Shown: positions 1-5,709 of the stretch, one piece after another
Numbering within the stretch: the stretch's first letter is position 1
Layout of the letters: every line of letters begins with the position of its first letter
Virus record (IMG/VR): IMGVR_UViG_3300046001_008050
Location: 1 to 22,400 of that record
Origin: a virus
DNA length: 22,400 bases
Direction: 5' to 3' (one strand)
Made by a program: the position numbers and the translations under genes
Notes under the pieces: generated by a model
What the model was told of the DNA's origin: nothing
The model's input: the letters and a program-made list of their open reading frames with translations, nothing else
Database searches by the model: none

Positions 1-364
1 GCGCTTTAATGGCATCAGCTTGTGATTGCGTCAGCAATGAGCCAACCATTAAATCAATACCATCGCGCACGCCTTGATTGCCGACATCAAAGCCAACACG
101 GTTGATTGAGCGCCATGCTTGACGGCAAATAGCAATCTGTGCGATTTGATCCGGTGTCATTTCAGCAACGACTGGTGTGTTAGCGACGCCTTCCAGTTGC
201 AGCATGAAGAGAGGGCCAGCGGGATTACCAAGGGCAAGCGAGATGGCACCATCACCAATCTCTTTATTGACTACCTTAGTACGCCCTTGTGACAGCGCAT
301 CAGCAATCGCACCGTGGTCATCTAGCGGCATGGAGAGGGCCAGGATTTCAGCGAGCGTAATCAT
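1..364 (-). CDS. Phage late-region protein of unknown function (partial, C-terminus outside window)
   Basis: The reading frame opens with ATG at 364 and stays open for 121 codons to the window edge, so the C-terminus is missing. The product begins MITLAEILALSMPLDDHGAI. It is a soluble, Ala/Gly/Asp-rich protein with no signal peptide or membrane segment. Its start lies two bases past the stop of the 133-aa structural protein upstream, so the two are co-transcribed and probably translationally coupled. The style (acidic, with a helix ending in LLTQSQADAIKA) resembles uncharacterised proteins often found among tail genes of betaproteobacterial phages. That resemblance is from memory and gives no function. 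Frame confidence is high; functional assignment is not possible. Confidence 0.7.
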   Translation of the reverse strand, partial: MITLAEILALSMPLDDHGAIADALSQGRTKVVNKEIGDGAISLALGNPAGPLFMLQLEGVANTPVVAEMTPDQIAQIAICRQAWRSINRVGFDVGNQGVRDGIDLMVGSLLTQSQADAIKA

Positions 365-366
365 GA

Positions 367-768
367 TTAGGTATTCGACGCGTTGAGGGTGAATGACGAA
401 ATCGTGATGGTCTGGCCGGAAGTGACCGCACCATTCAGCGACAGGTCGCCAGAGCTAACACCGGAAGTGCCTTGCACATGCACGGTCGAACCCGCGTTAT
501 TCTTGATGCGGAAATGTGTCGGCGCAGTCGCAGAGCCACCCGATGCGGTGCCTGTCCATGATCCTGCGAGGACTTTGCTGGTGCCCGAGGCTGCGGCCAT
601 CCAGTCAGCAGGCAGCGTCAGCGTTGCCAGTAGCGTGCCGGTGTCAGCAGCGCCACAGTTAGCGGGGGCAGCGCCGGAGAAAATGTACAGCTTAGCCGAT
701 GCGCCGGCTGAAGATTCAACCAGGTCAAGCTGGCCGAGATAGATCGTGTCTGAGTATTGAATAGCCAT
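367..768 (-). CDS. Phage structural or tail-associated protein, beta-rich, 133 aa
   Basis: ATG at 768. The protein is rich in Gly, Ser, Thr and Ala with alternating hydrophobic and polar residues, as in a beta-sandwich. Landmarks are LYIFSGAAPANC (about residues 27-38), LPADWMAAASG (53-63) and a C-terminal GQTITISSFTLNASNT. This arrangement is seen in a widespread family of uncharacterised phage proteins encoded close to tail and tail-fibre genes. It lacks charged enzymatic motifs, a signal peptide and membrane segments. Downstream, the next gene starts two bases after its stop; upstream, the 72-aa gene ends three bases before its ATG. A virion role is inferred from family style and position only. 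Confidence 0.7.
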   Translation of the reverse strand: MAIQYSDTIYLGQLDLVESSAGASAKLYIFSGAAPANCGAADTGTLLATLTLPADWMAAASGTSKVLAGSWTGTASGGSATAPTHFRIKNNAGSTVHVQGTSGVSSGDLSLNGAVTSGQTITISSFTLNASNT

Positions 769-771
769 TGT

Positions 772-990
772 TTATTGCTCCTTGCGGTAAGCGGGGGGAA
801 GTTGTTTGCGCTCTATCTCGGCCATGAAGCTCTTGCGGCAATGGTCACGGTCAAAGAACAGGGCATTGATGTATTTCTGGGTCTTGCTGTTTGTTCTGTA
901 CGAACGTGCGGAAAGCGTCTCGTCGCTGTACCCGCCGAGTAGCGTGTTCGCGAGTTGATCAATCGCGATGGCGATCTGCATCAGTTTCAT
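772..990 (-). CDS. Small conserved phage protein, lysis/tail junction, 72 aa
   Basis: Starts at ATG 990, overlapping the last bases of the upstream gene by four (ATGA arrangement). The product has the order IAIDQLANTLLGGYSDETLSARSYR, an aromatic stretch around INALFFDRDHCRKSF, and an ERKQLPPAYR end. Small proteins with this order (IDQLANTLL, DETLSARAYR, LFFxxDHC, ERxQLPPxYR) are common in lysis regions of betaproteobacterial phages and have no assigned function. The family link is recalled, not searched. It is predicted soluble. The single Cys next to His in DHC is the only feature suggesting metal or nucleic acid binding, which is too little for a call. Confidence 0.7.
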   Translation of the reverse strand: MKLMQIAIAIDQLANTLLGGYSDETLSARSYRTNSKTQKYINALFFDRDHCRKSFMAEIERKQLPPAYRKEQ

Positions 991-1202
991 TTCTTGAATG
1001 AACCAGCGATATTGCTCAGTTTGACGAACGAGGTGATCAAGGCCTCAAGCTGTGGCCAGAGGTTGCCGATGTCGCCCACTGCCTGCTCTGCCAACTGACG
1101 AACAAGGGTGAGCTTGCTAGCACCTTGACCCGACTCAGGGATCAGCTTCTCGACAATCTTGACGATTTCGATGATGGTGAGGACGATCTGTAGGTATTGC
1201 AT
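987..1202 (-). CDS. Small phage protein with hydrophobic N-terminal helix, 71 aa
   Basis: ATG at 1202; its stop overlaps the start of the next gene by four bases. The N-terminus MQYLQIVLTIIEIVKIVEKLI is a hydrophobic, amphipathic helix. A GQGASKLTLVRQLAEQAVGD segment and a second helix ending FVKLSNIAGSFKK follow. Similar small proteins occur beside lysis genes in many phages without known function. Nine bases separate it from the end of the lipoprotein reading frame upstream. It could be a membrane-associated accessory lysis protein, but there is no clear transmembrane segment with flanking charges, so function is left open. Confidence 0.65.
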   Translation of the reverse strand: MQYLQIVLTIIEIVKIVEKLIPESGQGASKLTLVRQLAEQAVGDIGNLWPQLEALITSFVKLSNIAGSFKK

Positions 1203-1211
1203 GTCAGGCTC

Positions 1212-1418
1212 CTAAAACGTGCATTCGATACCAGGACTAACCCCGGCTTTTAAAAATGTCTGCATCAAATCCTGCGTCATGACTTCCTGTAATGTCGGAG
1301 GGTTCAAGAGGCTCAGGCTTGGCTGGCAGTCCGATTTTGTCGGTAGTAACGACATGCACCCCGCTGCTAAGCAAAAACAACACAGCAGCAAGGCCAGAGG
1401 CCAGCGCTTCAATGACAT
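1212..1418 (-). CDS. Candidate outer-membrane spanin-like lipoprotein embedded in the holin-like gene
   Basis: This frame lies out of register inside the holin-like gene (1237-1581) and extends 25 bases past its end. From ATG 1418 it encodes 68 residues: MSLKRWPLALLLCCFCLAAGC, then a short polar tail. The basic start, hydrophobic core and LAAGC form a type II (lipoprotein) signal with the lipidated Cys at about residue 21; Ala at -3 is tolerated but less usual than Leu. Rz1-type outer-membrane spanins are short lipoproteins encoded in overlapping frames, so this is a candidate o-spanin. Normally, though, they overlap an i-spanin gene and are proline-rich, and neither holds clearly here. No strong Shine-Dalgarno precedes 1418. 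The frame stays open up to 1535, which would add a very hydrophobic leader; I prefer the internal start because it yields a canonical lipoprotein signal. Confidence 0.5.
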   Translation of the reverse strand: MSLKRWPLALLLCCFCLAAGCMSLLPTKSDCQPSLSLLNPPTLQEVMTQDLMQTFLKAGVSPGIECTF

Positions 1419-1581
1419 GAGAATCCAGATCGAGGCGATACCCAAAGGCAGCAGCAACAGCCAAAGCAGAGGTAACAAGGCCAGCCAGAACAGAACTAGT
1501 CGCGCCAATGTTTTTCCAGAGCATAGGGTTAGCAATCATCTTCCCCTTGCGAAATACGTCCAGAGCGTCAGGTATCAGCAT
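1237..1581 (-). CDS. Holin-like two-helix membrane protein, 114 aa
   Basis: ATG at 1581, preceded on the coding strand by GAGGATGGA as ribosome-binding region. The product starts MLIPDALDVFRKGKMIANPM. It has two hydrophobic segments at about residues 27-47 (SSVLAGLVTSALAVAAAFGY) and 60-80 (EALASGLAAVLFLLSSGVHV), then a soluble Pro/Asp-rich tail. This layout matches small holin-like proteins encoded beside the endolysin in betaproteobacterial phages. Its start codon overlaps the stop (TAATG) of the stranded endolysin 3' end at 1581-1613. Before the HNH insertion it would therefore have been translationally coupled to endolysin. A coiled-coil/TM holin candidate also exists at 3156-3392, so which protein triggers lysis is undecided. 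Confidence 0.65.
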   Translation of the reverse strand: MLIPDALDVFRKGKMIANPMLWKNIGATSSVLAGLVTSALAVAAAFGYRLDLDSHVIEALASGLAAVLFLLSSGVHVVTTDKIGLPAKPEPLEPSDITGSHDAGFDADIFKSRG

Positions 1582-1613
1582 TATTTTCCATCCTCAGAAA
1601 AATGGGCAGTCTC
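1581..1613 (-). pseudogene. Stranded 3' end of the endolysin gene (codons for ETAHFSEDGK plus stop)
   Basis: Read on the minus strand, these 33 bases encode ETAHFSEDGK and a TAA stop. The present endolysin (2287-2679) ends ETAHFSEDGR. Over the nine shared residues, five codons differ only at synonymous third positions and four are identical. The TAA overlaps the ATG of the holin-like gene as TAATG, an arrangement expected of the ancestral operon. I read this as the original end of the endolysin gene, cut off when the HNH gene entered. Upstream of the GAG codon there is no further similarity to endolysin, which places the insertion boundary at or just before the codon for catalytic Glu. Confidence 0.75.
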
Positions 1614-1621
1614 TCCAGAAA

Positions 1622-1630
1622 TGGTATAAT
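1622..1630 (+). promoter_or_regulatory. Extended -10 promoter for the HNH gene
   Basis: TGGTATAAT is a perfect TATAAT with the TGn extension, 30 bases upstream of the HNH start codon. No good -35 is visible about 17 bases upstream, which an extended -10 can tolerate. It lies outside the phage late operon and on the opposite strand, so the HNH gene can be expressed by itself. Confidence 0.6.
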
Positions 1631-1659
1631 TCTTCTTAACCATTTTGAGGTGCCTCCCC

Positions 1660-2304
1660 ATGATTACAGCTATTTGCGAACAATGCTCTTCCCCATATGA
1701 AACTCATGCTTGTTGGTATAAGAAACACAAACACCACTACTGCTCCAAGGCATGCAAGGACCTGCACCACGGGGTTCTTTTTAGTAACGAGAACCACCCG
1801 CAATGGGTTGGAAGAAGAATTAGCAAGGGGTACGTTATGATTCATGACAAGTCGCACCCAAACGCTGACCCGCAGGGCTATGTTCAGGAGCATGTGGTTG
1901 TTATGTCTGAACACATTGGGCGGGCGCTTACTGATGTTGAGGTTGTGCACCACATCAACCACATAAAAAACGACAACCGCCTTGAGAACCTTGTACTCAT
2001 GCACTACGTTGACCACAATACGCTTCACGCAAGGGAGCCACGACCAAAAGGCCCAAGTCGCGCAAAACCGAAGCCAATCGCGCAATGCAAAAGTTGCGGC
2101 AAAGACTTCCCAGTACTGTACAAGGGGAAGATTTTCTGCAACCGCAAGTGCTTCGGGGCGTCCAAGAAACTCCCCGCGATCATCTGTGCTACATGTGGCA
2201 AGTCTTTCGTACCGGCTCTTAGCCACTACGTAACGTGCTCCCATTCGTGCGGAGCAAGGTTGCGTGTAAAGCGCCGGAGAGAACATCTAGCGTCCATCCT
2301 CTGA
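1660..2304 (+). CDS. HNH homing-type endonuclease with three zinc ribbons, 214 aa
   Basis: I chose ATG 1660 because GAGG at 1647-1650 gives a proper ribosome-binding site; TTG at 1645 is an alternative. Zinc ribbons use C6/C9/C28/C32, C143/C146/C160/C164 and C176/C179/C193/C197. The HNH core lies between: EHVVVMSEHIGR (about 77-88), VVHHINHIKNDNRLENL (95-111) and HNTLHA (119-124). The His-His pair at 97-98 and Asn at 106/110 are the expected catalytic and metal ligands. Free-standing phage HNH enzymes of this kind cut conserved genes and spread by repair. The gene is antiparallel to every neighbour, has its own promoter, is visibly AT-richer than flanking genes, and ends 18 bases inside the endolysin gene. 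Its TGA stop overlaps the recoded Ser codon (TCA) of endolysin. It therefore looks like a recent mobile arrival. Target site and activity are inferred. Confidence 0.9.
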   Translation: MITAICEQCSSPYETHACWYKKHKHHYCSKACKDLHHGVLFSNENHPQWVGRRISKGYVMIHDKSHPNADPQGYVQEHVVVMSEHIGRALTDVEVVHHINHIKNDNRLENLVLMHYVDHNTLHAREPRPKGPSRAKPKPIAQCKSCGKDFPVLYKGKIFCNRKCFGASKKLPAIICATCGKSFVPALSHYVTCSHSCGARLRVKRRREHLASIL

Positions 2305-2679
2305 GAAGTGGGCGGTTTCCCGCAGTCTCCCTGTAAAACGTCCGCTCCACTTGAGGCCGACAGACTCGGCAATCTCACCCATCTTGAGGTAGGTCGCTGC
2401 GTCGTTCCACTGCGGCTTACCGTGCAGCAACGGAACGCAGTCGAAGGCTTTGGACTTGCCCTCTTTCCCCGGATTGTGGCTGGAATAGCCCGCGCGAGCA
2501 TTGGTCACAATCGGCCCCGGCTTAGTGCGGCCATGGGAATACAGCTCATCCTGTTCTGCGTTTGAACGCAACGTGCAGTAAATCAAGCAGTCAATTTGAG
2601 CCTGTGCGCACTTGTCGATGAACTTGACGGTCAGTTCGCGCATGCTTGGCGTTAGGTCGTCGATTGAACGGGAGCTCAT
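2287..2679 (-). CDS. Endolysin, M15-family L-alanyl-D-glutamate-type peptidase, 130 aa
   Basis: ATG 2679 overlaps the stop of the upstream gene (ATGA). The fold signature is complete: CLIYCTLRSNAEQDELYSHGR (31-51), a VTNARAGYSSH stretch with zinc-binding His68, FDCVP with zinc-binding Asp80, and the terminal ETAHF with catalytic Glu121 and zinc-binding His124. M15 endolysins cut the peptide cross-bridge of peptidoglycan. There is no signal peptide or SAR helix, so export through a holin lesion is expected. The protein ends six residues after the last ligand. Its final 11 codons, including both C-terminal catalytic residues, overlap the HNH gene and duplicate the stranded fragment at 1581-1613. 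The present 3' end therefore appears to be a graft that keeps the enzyme whole despite the insertion. Confidence 0.9.
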   Translation of the reverse strand: MSSRSIDDLTPSMRELTVKFIDKCAQAQIDCLIYCTLRSNAEQDELYSHGRTKPGPIVTNARAGYSSHNPGKEGKSKAFDCVPLLHGKPQWNDAATYLKMGEIAESVGLKWSGRFTGRLRETAHFSEDGR

Positions 2680-2996
2680 GCGATTTCCGCTAATACCTGA
2701 ACGTCGGTTTCGTGGGCGGCTTCGATGGCGTCGACAAGCACGCGGACAGCATGGCTGTCTGGAAGCAAGCCACGCTGCGAACGCACTCGACCCACCACAA
2801 TCGCGCAGAGATCATCATCCCCAGCGAATCCAATACCATCGATGAAGGGGAGAACGCGCCCGAAGTTGTGCGCATATCGCGCTTCGACCGGATAACTTCC
2901 GGGCTGTAAATCTTTGCTTGCATCTTGAGTGACCTCATAATGACAAAAACGGACGTTATCGATGTACAGCTTGCCGTGTTCAAAACTGAGTTTCAT
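2676..2996 (-). CDS. Conserved lysis-cassette protein of unknown function, 106 aa
   Basis: ATG 2996 overlaps the stop of the 28-aa membrane peptide; its own stop overlaps the endolysin start. The sequence opens MKLSFEHGKLYIDNVRFCHYEV, followed by a PGSYPVEARYAHNFGRVLPF stretch and an acidic loop GDDDLCAIVVGR. It reads as a small all-beta domain without signal or membrane segment. Proteins with this opening, tightly linked to endolysin, occur in many Gram-negative phages and remain unassigned; the link is from memory. Coupling to endolysin on one side and membrane peptides on the other suggests a lysis or cell-wall role, but no catalytic motif is visible. Confidence 0.7.
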   Translation of the reverse strand: MKLSFEHGKLYIDNVRFCHYEVTQDASKDLQPGSYPVEARYAHNFGRVLPFIDGIGFAGDDDLCAIVVGRVRSQRGLLPDSHAVRVLVDAIEAAHETDVQVLAEIA

Positions 2997-3079
2997 TCGT
3001 CACGCCCGAAGTAAGATGCAATCCAAATCAGGGCAATGACTACCCCGGCGTAGGCAGCAACAGCGGCAAGCGTCATCAT
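2993..3079 (-). CDS. 28-aa single-span membrane peptide of the lysis cassette
   Basis: ATG 3079 has a good GAGG ribosome-binding site seven bases upstream; a second ATG follows at once. The product reads MMTLAAVAAYAGVVIALIWI then ASYFGRDE. It is one hydrophobic helix with a polar, charged C-terminus. Start and stop overlap the neighbouring genes (TGATG and ATGA types), so it sits in an unbroken coupled chain from the 118-aa gene to endolysin. Tiny membrane peptides in such cassettes can be holin partners or antiholins. The function here is unknown, and coding status rests on phase, ribosome-binding site and overlap pattern. Confidence 0.6.
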   Translation of the reverse strand: MMTLAAVAAYAGVVIALIWIASYFGRDE

Positions 3080-3159
3080 TGGTGCGCCTCATAAACTAGC
3101 CAGACTGCCACGGCGATGAATGCGATCAGACCTGTGCCGAAAATGATTTCACCGCTCAT
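3076..3159 (-). CDS. 27-aa single-span membrane peptide of the lysis cassette
   Basis: ATG 3159 overlaps the stop of the XhlA-like gene, and its TGA overlaps the start of the next membrane peptide. The product is MSGEIIFGTGLIAFIAVAVW followed by LVYEAHQ: a short acidic N-terminus, one transmembrane helix (about residues 5-21), and a short C-terminus. Two adjacent single-span peptides of almost equal length, both exactly phased into the operon, argue that they are real genes. Likely membrane-located, perhaps modulating holin timing; this role is inference from position. Confidence 0.55.
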   Translation of the reverse strand: MSGEIIFGTGLIAFIAVAVWLVYEAHQ

Positions 3160-3392
3160 TTGATGTGATCCTTGGCCCAGGCCCAGACCGCCCATAACAT
3201 CGCGGCGCCGCTGGCCAGCATGGGGATGATCAGCTTCGAGCCTTTCCATAGTGAAATCAGCTCATCGAGCGCGGGCTTGATTGCGTCTTCCTTAGCAATG
3301 TGCGCCGTCATCGTGTCGCGGATTTCAAGCAATATCTTGTCTTGGTTATCGAGACGGCGATGGACGTTTTGAATAGCTTCGTGGTCGGTCAT
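3156..3392 (-). CDS. XhlA-like coiled-coil/transmembrane protein, holin candidate, 78 aa
   Basis: ATG 3392 is directly adjacent to the stop of the 118-aa gene. Residues 1-50 form a charged heptad-like helix with NVHRRLDNQDKILLEIRDTM and an EDAIKPALDELISLW segment. Residues about 52-72 (LIIPMLASGAAMLWAVWAW) form a single C-terminal membrane helix followed by AKDHIK. N-terminal coiled coil plus C-terminal membrane span is the architecture of the XhlA/haemolysin-type phage holin-associated family. It would sit in the inner membrane and, with the small peptides downstream, help release the endolysin. Family placement rests on architecture rather than conserved residues. Confidence 0.65.
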   Translation of the reverse strand: MTDHEAIQNVHRRLDNQDKILLEIRDTMTAHIAKEDAIKPALDELISLWKGSKLIIPMLASGAAMLWAVWAWAKDHIK

Positions 3393-3749
3393 TTAGGCCA
3401 CCGAAAAAATAAAGGTTTCGATCATTACGTCACCATCCTTGACGAGCTGTTTTGTTTTGAATGCCATGTCGGGTTTTGGCTTGTCCGATCGGTGGCCGGC
3501 GGTGCCGGTTAGCACGCGGCGCAGGTTTTGGCCGTAGGCTTCAAAGCGAAACGGCACGCCGTCGTTTTCGGCAATGGCCGGCGCGAATGGGTAGCCGGTT
3601 AAAACGCCGTCTTGCGATGCGTTAAACCCGTTGAATTTTGCGGAGGCCAGGCGCTTGCCGTCTTTGTCGAATATTTCGACCATGCCACCTTCAAGCATTT
3701 GGGCCATTTCATCAGCCAGGCGGTTTGCGGCGTAGGGTTCAAGCTGCAT
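3393..3749 (-). CDS. Phage protein of unknown function downstream of portal, 118 aa
   Basis: ATG 3749 lies inside the last codons of the portal gene (11-base overlap). The N-terminus MQLEPYAANRLADEMAQMLE is helical. The rest is beta-rich: VEIFDKDGKRLASAKF, an aromatic FRFEAYGQNLRRVLTGTAGH segment and a closing GDVMIETFIFSVA. The pattern of a tag-like GTAG turn followed by a final strand with GD resembles small tail-associated beta proteins of phages. In most lambda-like phages portal is followed by a head protease and capsid. Here this protein and then the lysis genes follow, so it marks a rearranged module border. No enzymatic motif is present. Confidence 0.65.
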   Translation of the reverse strand: MQLEPYAANRLADEMAQMLEGGMVEIFDKDGKRLASAKFNGFNASQDGVLTGYPFAPAIAENDGVPFRFEAYGQNLRRVLTGTAGHRSDKPKPDMAFKTKQLVKDGDVMIETFIFSVA

Positions 3750-5418
3750 CGCCGCTCTCTATGTCGACTTCGCGCATTTCAATGCTGCCATCGTCCAGGC
3801 GGCGACCGACGCGCATGGTGGGTTTTCCGGGCGGGGGCAAATGTACGGTGAGCTGCGGCGGCTGTTGGTCTTTGAGGCCGGCATAGATGCTTTTTGCCAA
3901 GCCACCGATGGCGCCGATCATTTCTTCGTTGCTGCGATCTTGAAGCTGACGGGTTGGCGCTGTATCCGGCTTGGTTGGCTCAACGGGCGCCGCGCCGGCT
4001 TCGACAGCGATCACATCGGAGATAATGCCGAGGCTTTCCAGTAATTTGCGCTCGGCGGCGATTTCGGCAAACACTTTGTCGGGGTCTTCGCCACGGGTGC
4101 GGATGGTTTCGCTAATGCTGACGATACCGGCGGCGATTTCCTGCCGGGCGGCGTTGACGTCTTTGAGCGGGTCGACCCACTGGCGGCGCGGCGGCGTCCA
4201 GGAGGCTTGGGCGATTGGCGGCTTTTTGATGACGCGCAGGGCATAGGCGGTTTTTGACCAGCGTTGCCAGATGGGTTGCAGCATCATCGGCACCAGGGTG
4301 TGCCATTGGAGCATTTCGACGGTGCGGTTGAATTCGATCATGCCGGCGCGGATGCTGGAGTAATTGACGCCGGTTAGGTCGCCAGTGAGCTGCTCATAGG
4401 TGATGCCGATGCCGGCGGCGATGGCGCGTAGTTGCGTGCGGGTGTAGGCGCCGTAGTCGCCACCGTTGGCCGGTGCGCCAAATTGAATATCTTGACCCGG
4501 CTTGAGGTATTGAATGAGGCCGGCGCCCAGAGACTCGATTCGGTTGCCGTTGACGTCCGTGGTGCCTTCAGTGAGGCCGACGCCCGTATCTTCGGTGGTG
4601 ACAATGGCGCTGAAACAGGATTCGATACCTTTGCGTACCAGTTCGGCCTCTTCGTAATCGTCCAAATCGCGCATTTTGAGCAGGACGGAGGCCATGCGGG
4701 ACACGCCACGGGTTTGGCCGGGCCTGCTGCGTTCGTAAATGTGCAGGACTTCTTCAGCGGGGACGCGCTTGGATTCGAGCGCCGCGCCGCGATTGACTGA
4801 ATCGCCGGGGTGTTGGTTGTAGAGGTGATAGGCAACGCGCTTGCCGATGGCATTGTATTCAACGCCGGCGACGATCCATCCGCCACCTTTGAGGGCGCCG
4901 ACTTTGGTGGCGTCGAGGTAATCTGGCTCTAGCACTTGTAATTGAAGCGGGACAATCAGGCCGTCTTCTGGCCGGCGCTCGCGGTAACGAATCAGGCACT
5001 CTCCGGATTCAAACATGCAGCGCATGACCAGCGCCTGAATGCCGTAGAAATCTAGCAGGCCGTCTGCGTCACATTCGGTGATCCATTGTTCCCATGCCTG
5101 TTTTGCTTCGCCCACTTTGGCGGCGATGCCGGTGCCGACGACATTGGCGACAAAGACATCGCGGGCGCGGCTGGCGTAGGGGTTGTCGCGCACCAGGGCG
5201 CGGGCGCGGTCGCGGAGTTTGACGGCGCTGCTGCTGACTTCGGCGTCGGCACTGGTGGCGCCGGTAATCCACCCGCCGGTGCGGCGCCCGGTTTTTGCGC
5301 CTTCATAGGCGCGGGCTTCGGTGATTTTTCCAATACGCGAGAGCGCTTCACGGGCGCGGACACGCTTGAGGCCGGATTCCGGGCTGAAGATGGAAACGAG
5401 TTTATCGAGCGGGTTCAT
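3739..5418 (-). CDS. Portal protein, lambda gpB family, 559 aa
   Basis: I start at ATG 5418, whose A overlaps the TGA of gpW (TGATG); a TTG one codon earlier is possible. The N-terminal third carries LRDRARALVRDNPYASRARD and FVANVVGTGI, typical of the lambda-family portal. A central region has EPDYLD, the GVEYNAIGKRVAYHLY strand and VLHIYERSRPGQTRGVSRMA, which is the hallmark loop region. The C-terminal third (GIGITYEQLTGDLTGVNYSS and IRAGMIEFNR) matches the conserved clip and stem region. The protein would form the dodecameric vertex ring through which terminase pumps DNA. Length fits the family (about 500-560). The tail after residue 460 is less conserved and Pro-rich. It is coupled to gpW upstream and overlaps the 118-aa gene downstream. 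Confidence 0.95.
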   Translation of the reverse strand: MNPLDKLVSIFSPESGLKRVRAREALSRIGKITEARAYEGAKTGRRTGGWITGATSADAEVSSSAVKLRDRARALVRDNPYASRARDVFVANVVGTGIAAKVGEAKQAWEQWITECDADGLLDFYGIQALVMRCMFESGECLIRYRERRPEDGLIVPLQLQVLEPDYLDATKVGALKGGGWIVAGVEYNAIGKRVAYHLYNQHPGDSVNRGAALESKRVPAEEVLHIYERSRPGQTRGVSRMASVLLKMRDLDDYEEAELVRKGIESCFSAIVTTEDTGVGLTEGTTDVNGNRIESLGAGLIQYLKPGQDIQFGAPANGGDYGAYTRTQLRAIAAGIGITYEQLTGDLTGVNYSSIRAGMIEFNRTVEMLQWHTLVPMMLQPIWQRWSKTAYALRVIKKPPIAQASWTPPRRQWVDPLKDVNAARQEIAAGIVSISETIRTRGEDPDKVFAEIAAERKLLESLGIISDVIAVEAGAAPVEPTKPDTAPTRQLQDRSNEEMIGAIGGLAKSIYAGLKDQQPPQLTVHLPPPGKPTMRVGRRLDDGSIEMREVDIESGDAA

Positions 5419-5624
5419 CAATTTCGTACCCGCTGCACGTAGCTTTGGGTGGTGGGGCGCGTGACCTGGCCGGCGGTGGCGAGGCTGGCCTCAATGACGT
5501 TGCGCGCTTTGATCAGGTCGCTGATTGAGCGATAGGTGACGCTGCGCCCATCGACTTGCACGGTTAGCTCGCCCGTGGCGATAGCGGACTCAATGGCCGC
5601 GAGGTGGTCGGTGGTGTATGCCAT
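5418..5624 (-). CDS. gpW-like head-tail connector, 68 aa
   Basis: ATG 5624. The small alpha/beta protein matches lambda gpW in length and layout. Helix 1 is TTDHLAAIESAIATGE, the beta hairpin is LTVQVDGRSVTYRS, helix 2 is ISDLIKARNVIEASL, and a flexible tail ends YVQRVRN. gpW binds the portal after packaging and provides the surface for tail attachment. Its place between terminase and portal is as in lambda. Upstream is an 85-base gap holding the left half of a 10-bp inverted repeat (see 5627-5699), so it may begin a new transcript driven by the Mor-like protein encoded just before it. Confidence 0.85.
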   Translation of the reverse strand: MAYTTDHLAAIESAIATGELTVQVDGRSVTYRSISDLIKARNVIEASLATAGQVTRPTTQSYVQRVRN

Positions 5625-5626
5625 GG

Positions 5627-5699
5627 TTCCCTATTTCCGTTGATGCCCTGTACTGCCCGCGTCGATTGTCGCCGGGCTGGCACGGACAAAAATAGGGAA
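5627..5699. promoter_or_regulatory. 10-bp perfect inverted repeat between Mor-like gene and gpW; possible late promoter operator
   Basis: TTCCCTATTT at 5627-5636 and AAATAGGGAA at 5690-5699 are exact reverse complements. A shorter dyad, CGGACA (5683-5688) with TGTCCG, surrounds the right half. The left half is immediately upstream of gpW. Mor/C-type activators bind dyads upstream of late promoters, and the gene just upstream encodes a Mor-like protein. No convincing -35/-10 pair is visible, which would fit an activator-dependent promoter. A transcript hairpin is an alternative reading. Confidence 0.4.
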
Positions 5700-5709
5700 A
5701 ACTGTCCGG

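Noticed and set aside
1581-2319. Group I or II intron in the endolysin gene
   Set aside because: The endolysin frame is complete with its own stop, the HNH gene lies on the opposite strand, and the duplicated ETAHF codons would be redundant after splicing. I saw no intron core, though a structure search was not possible.
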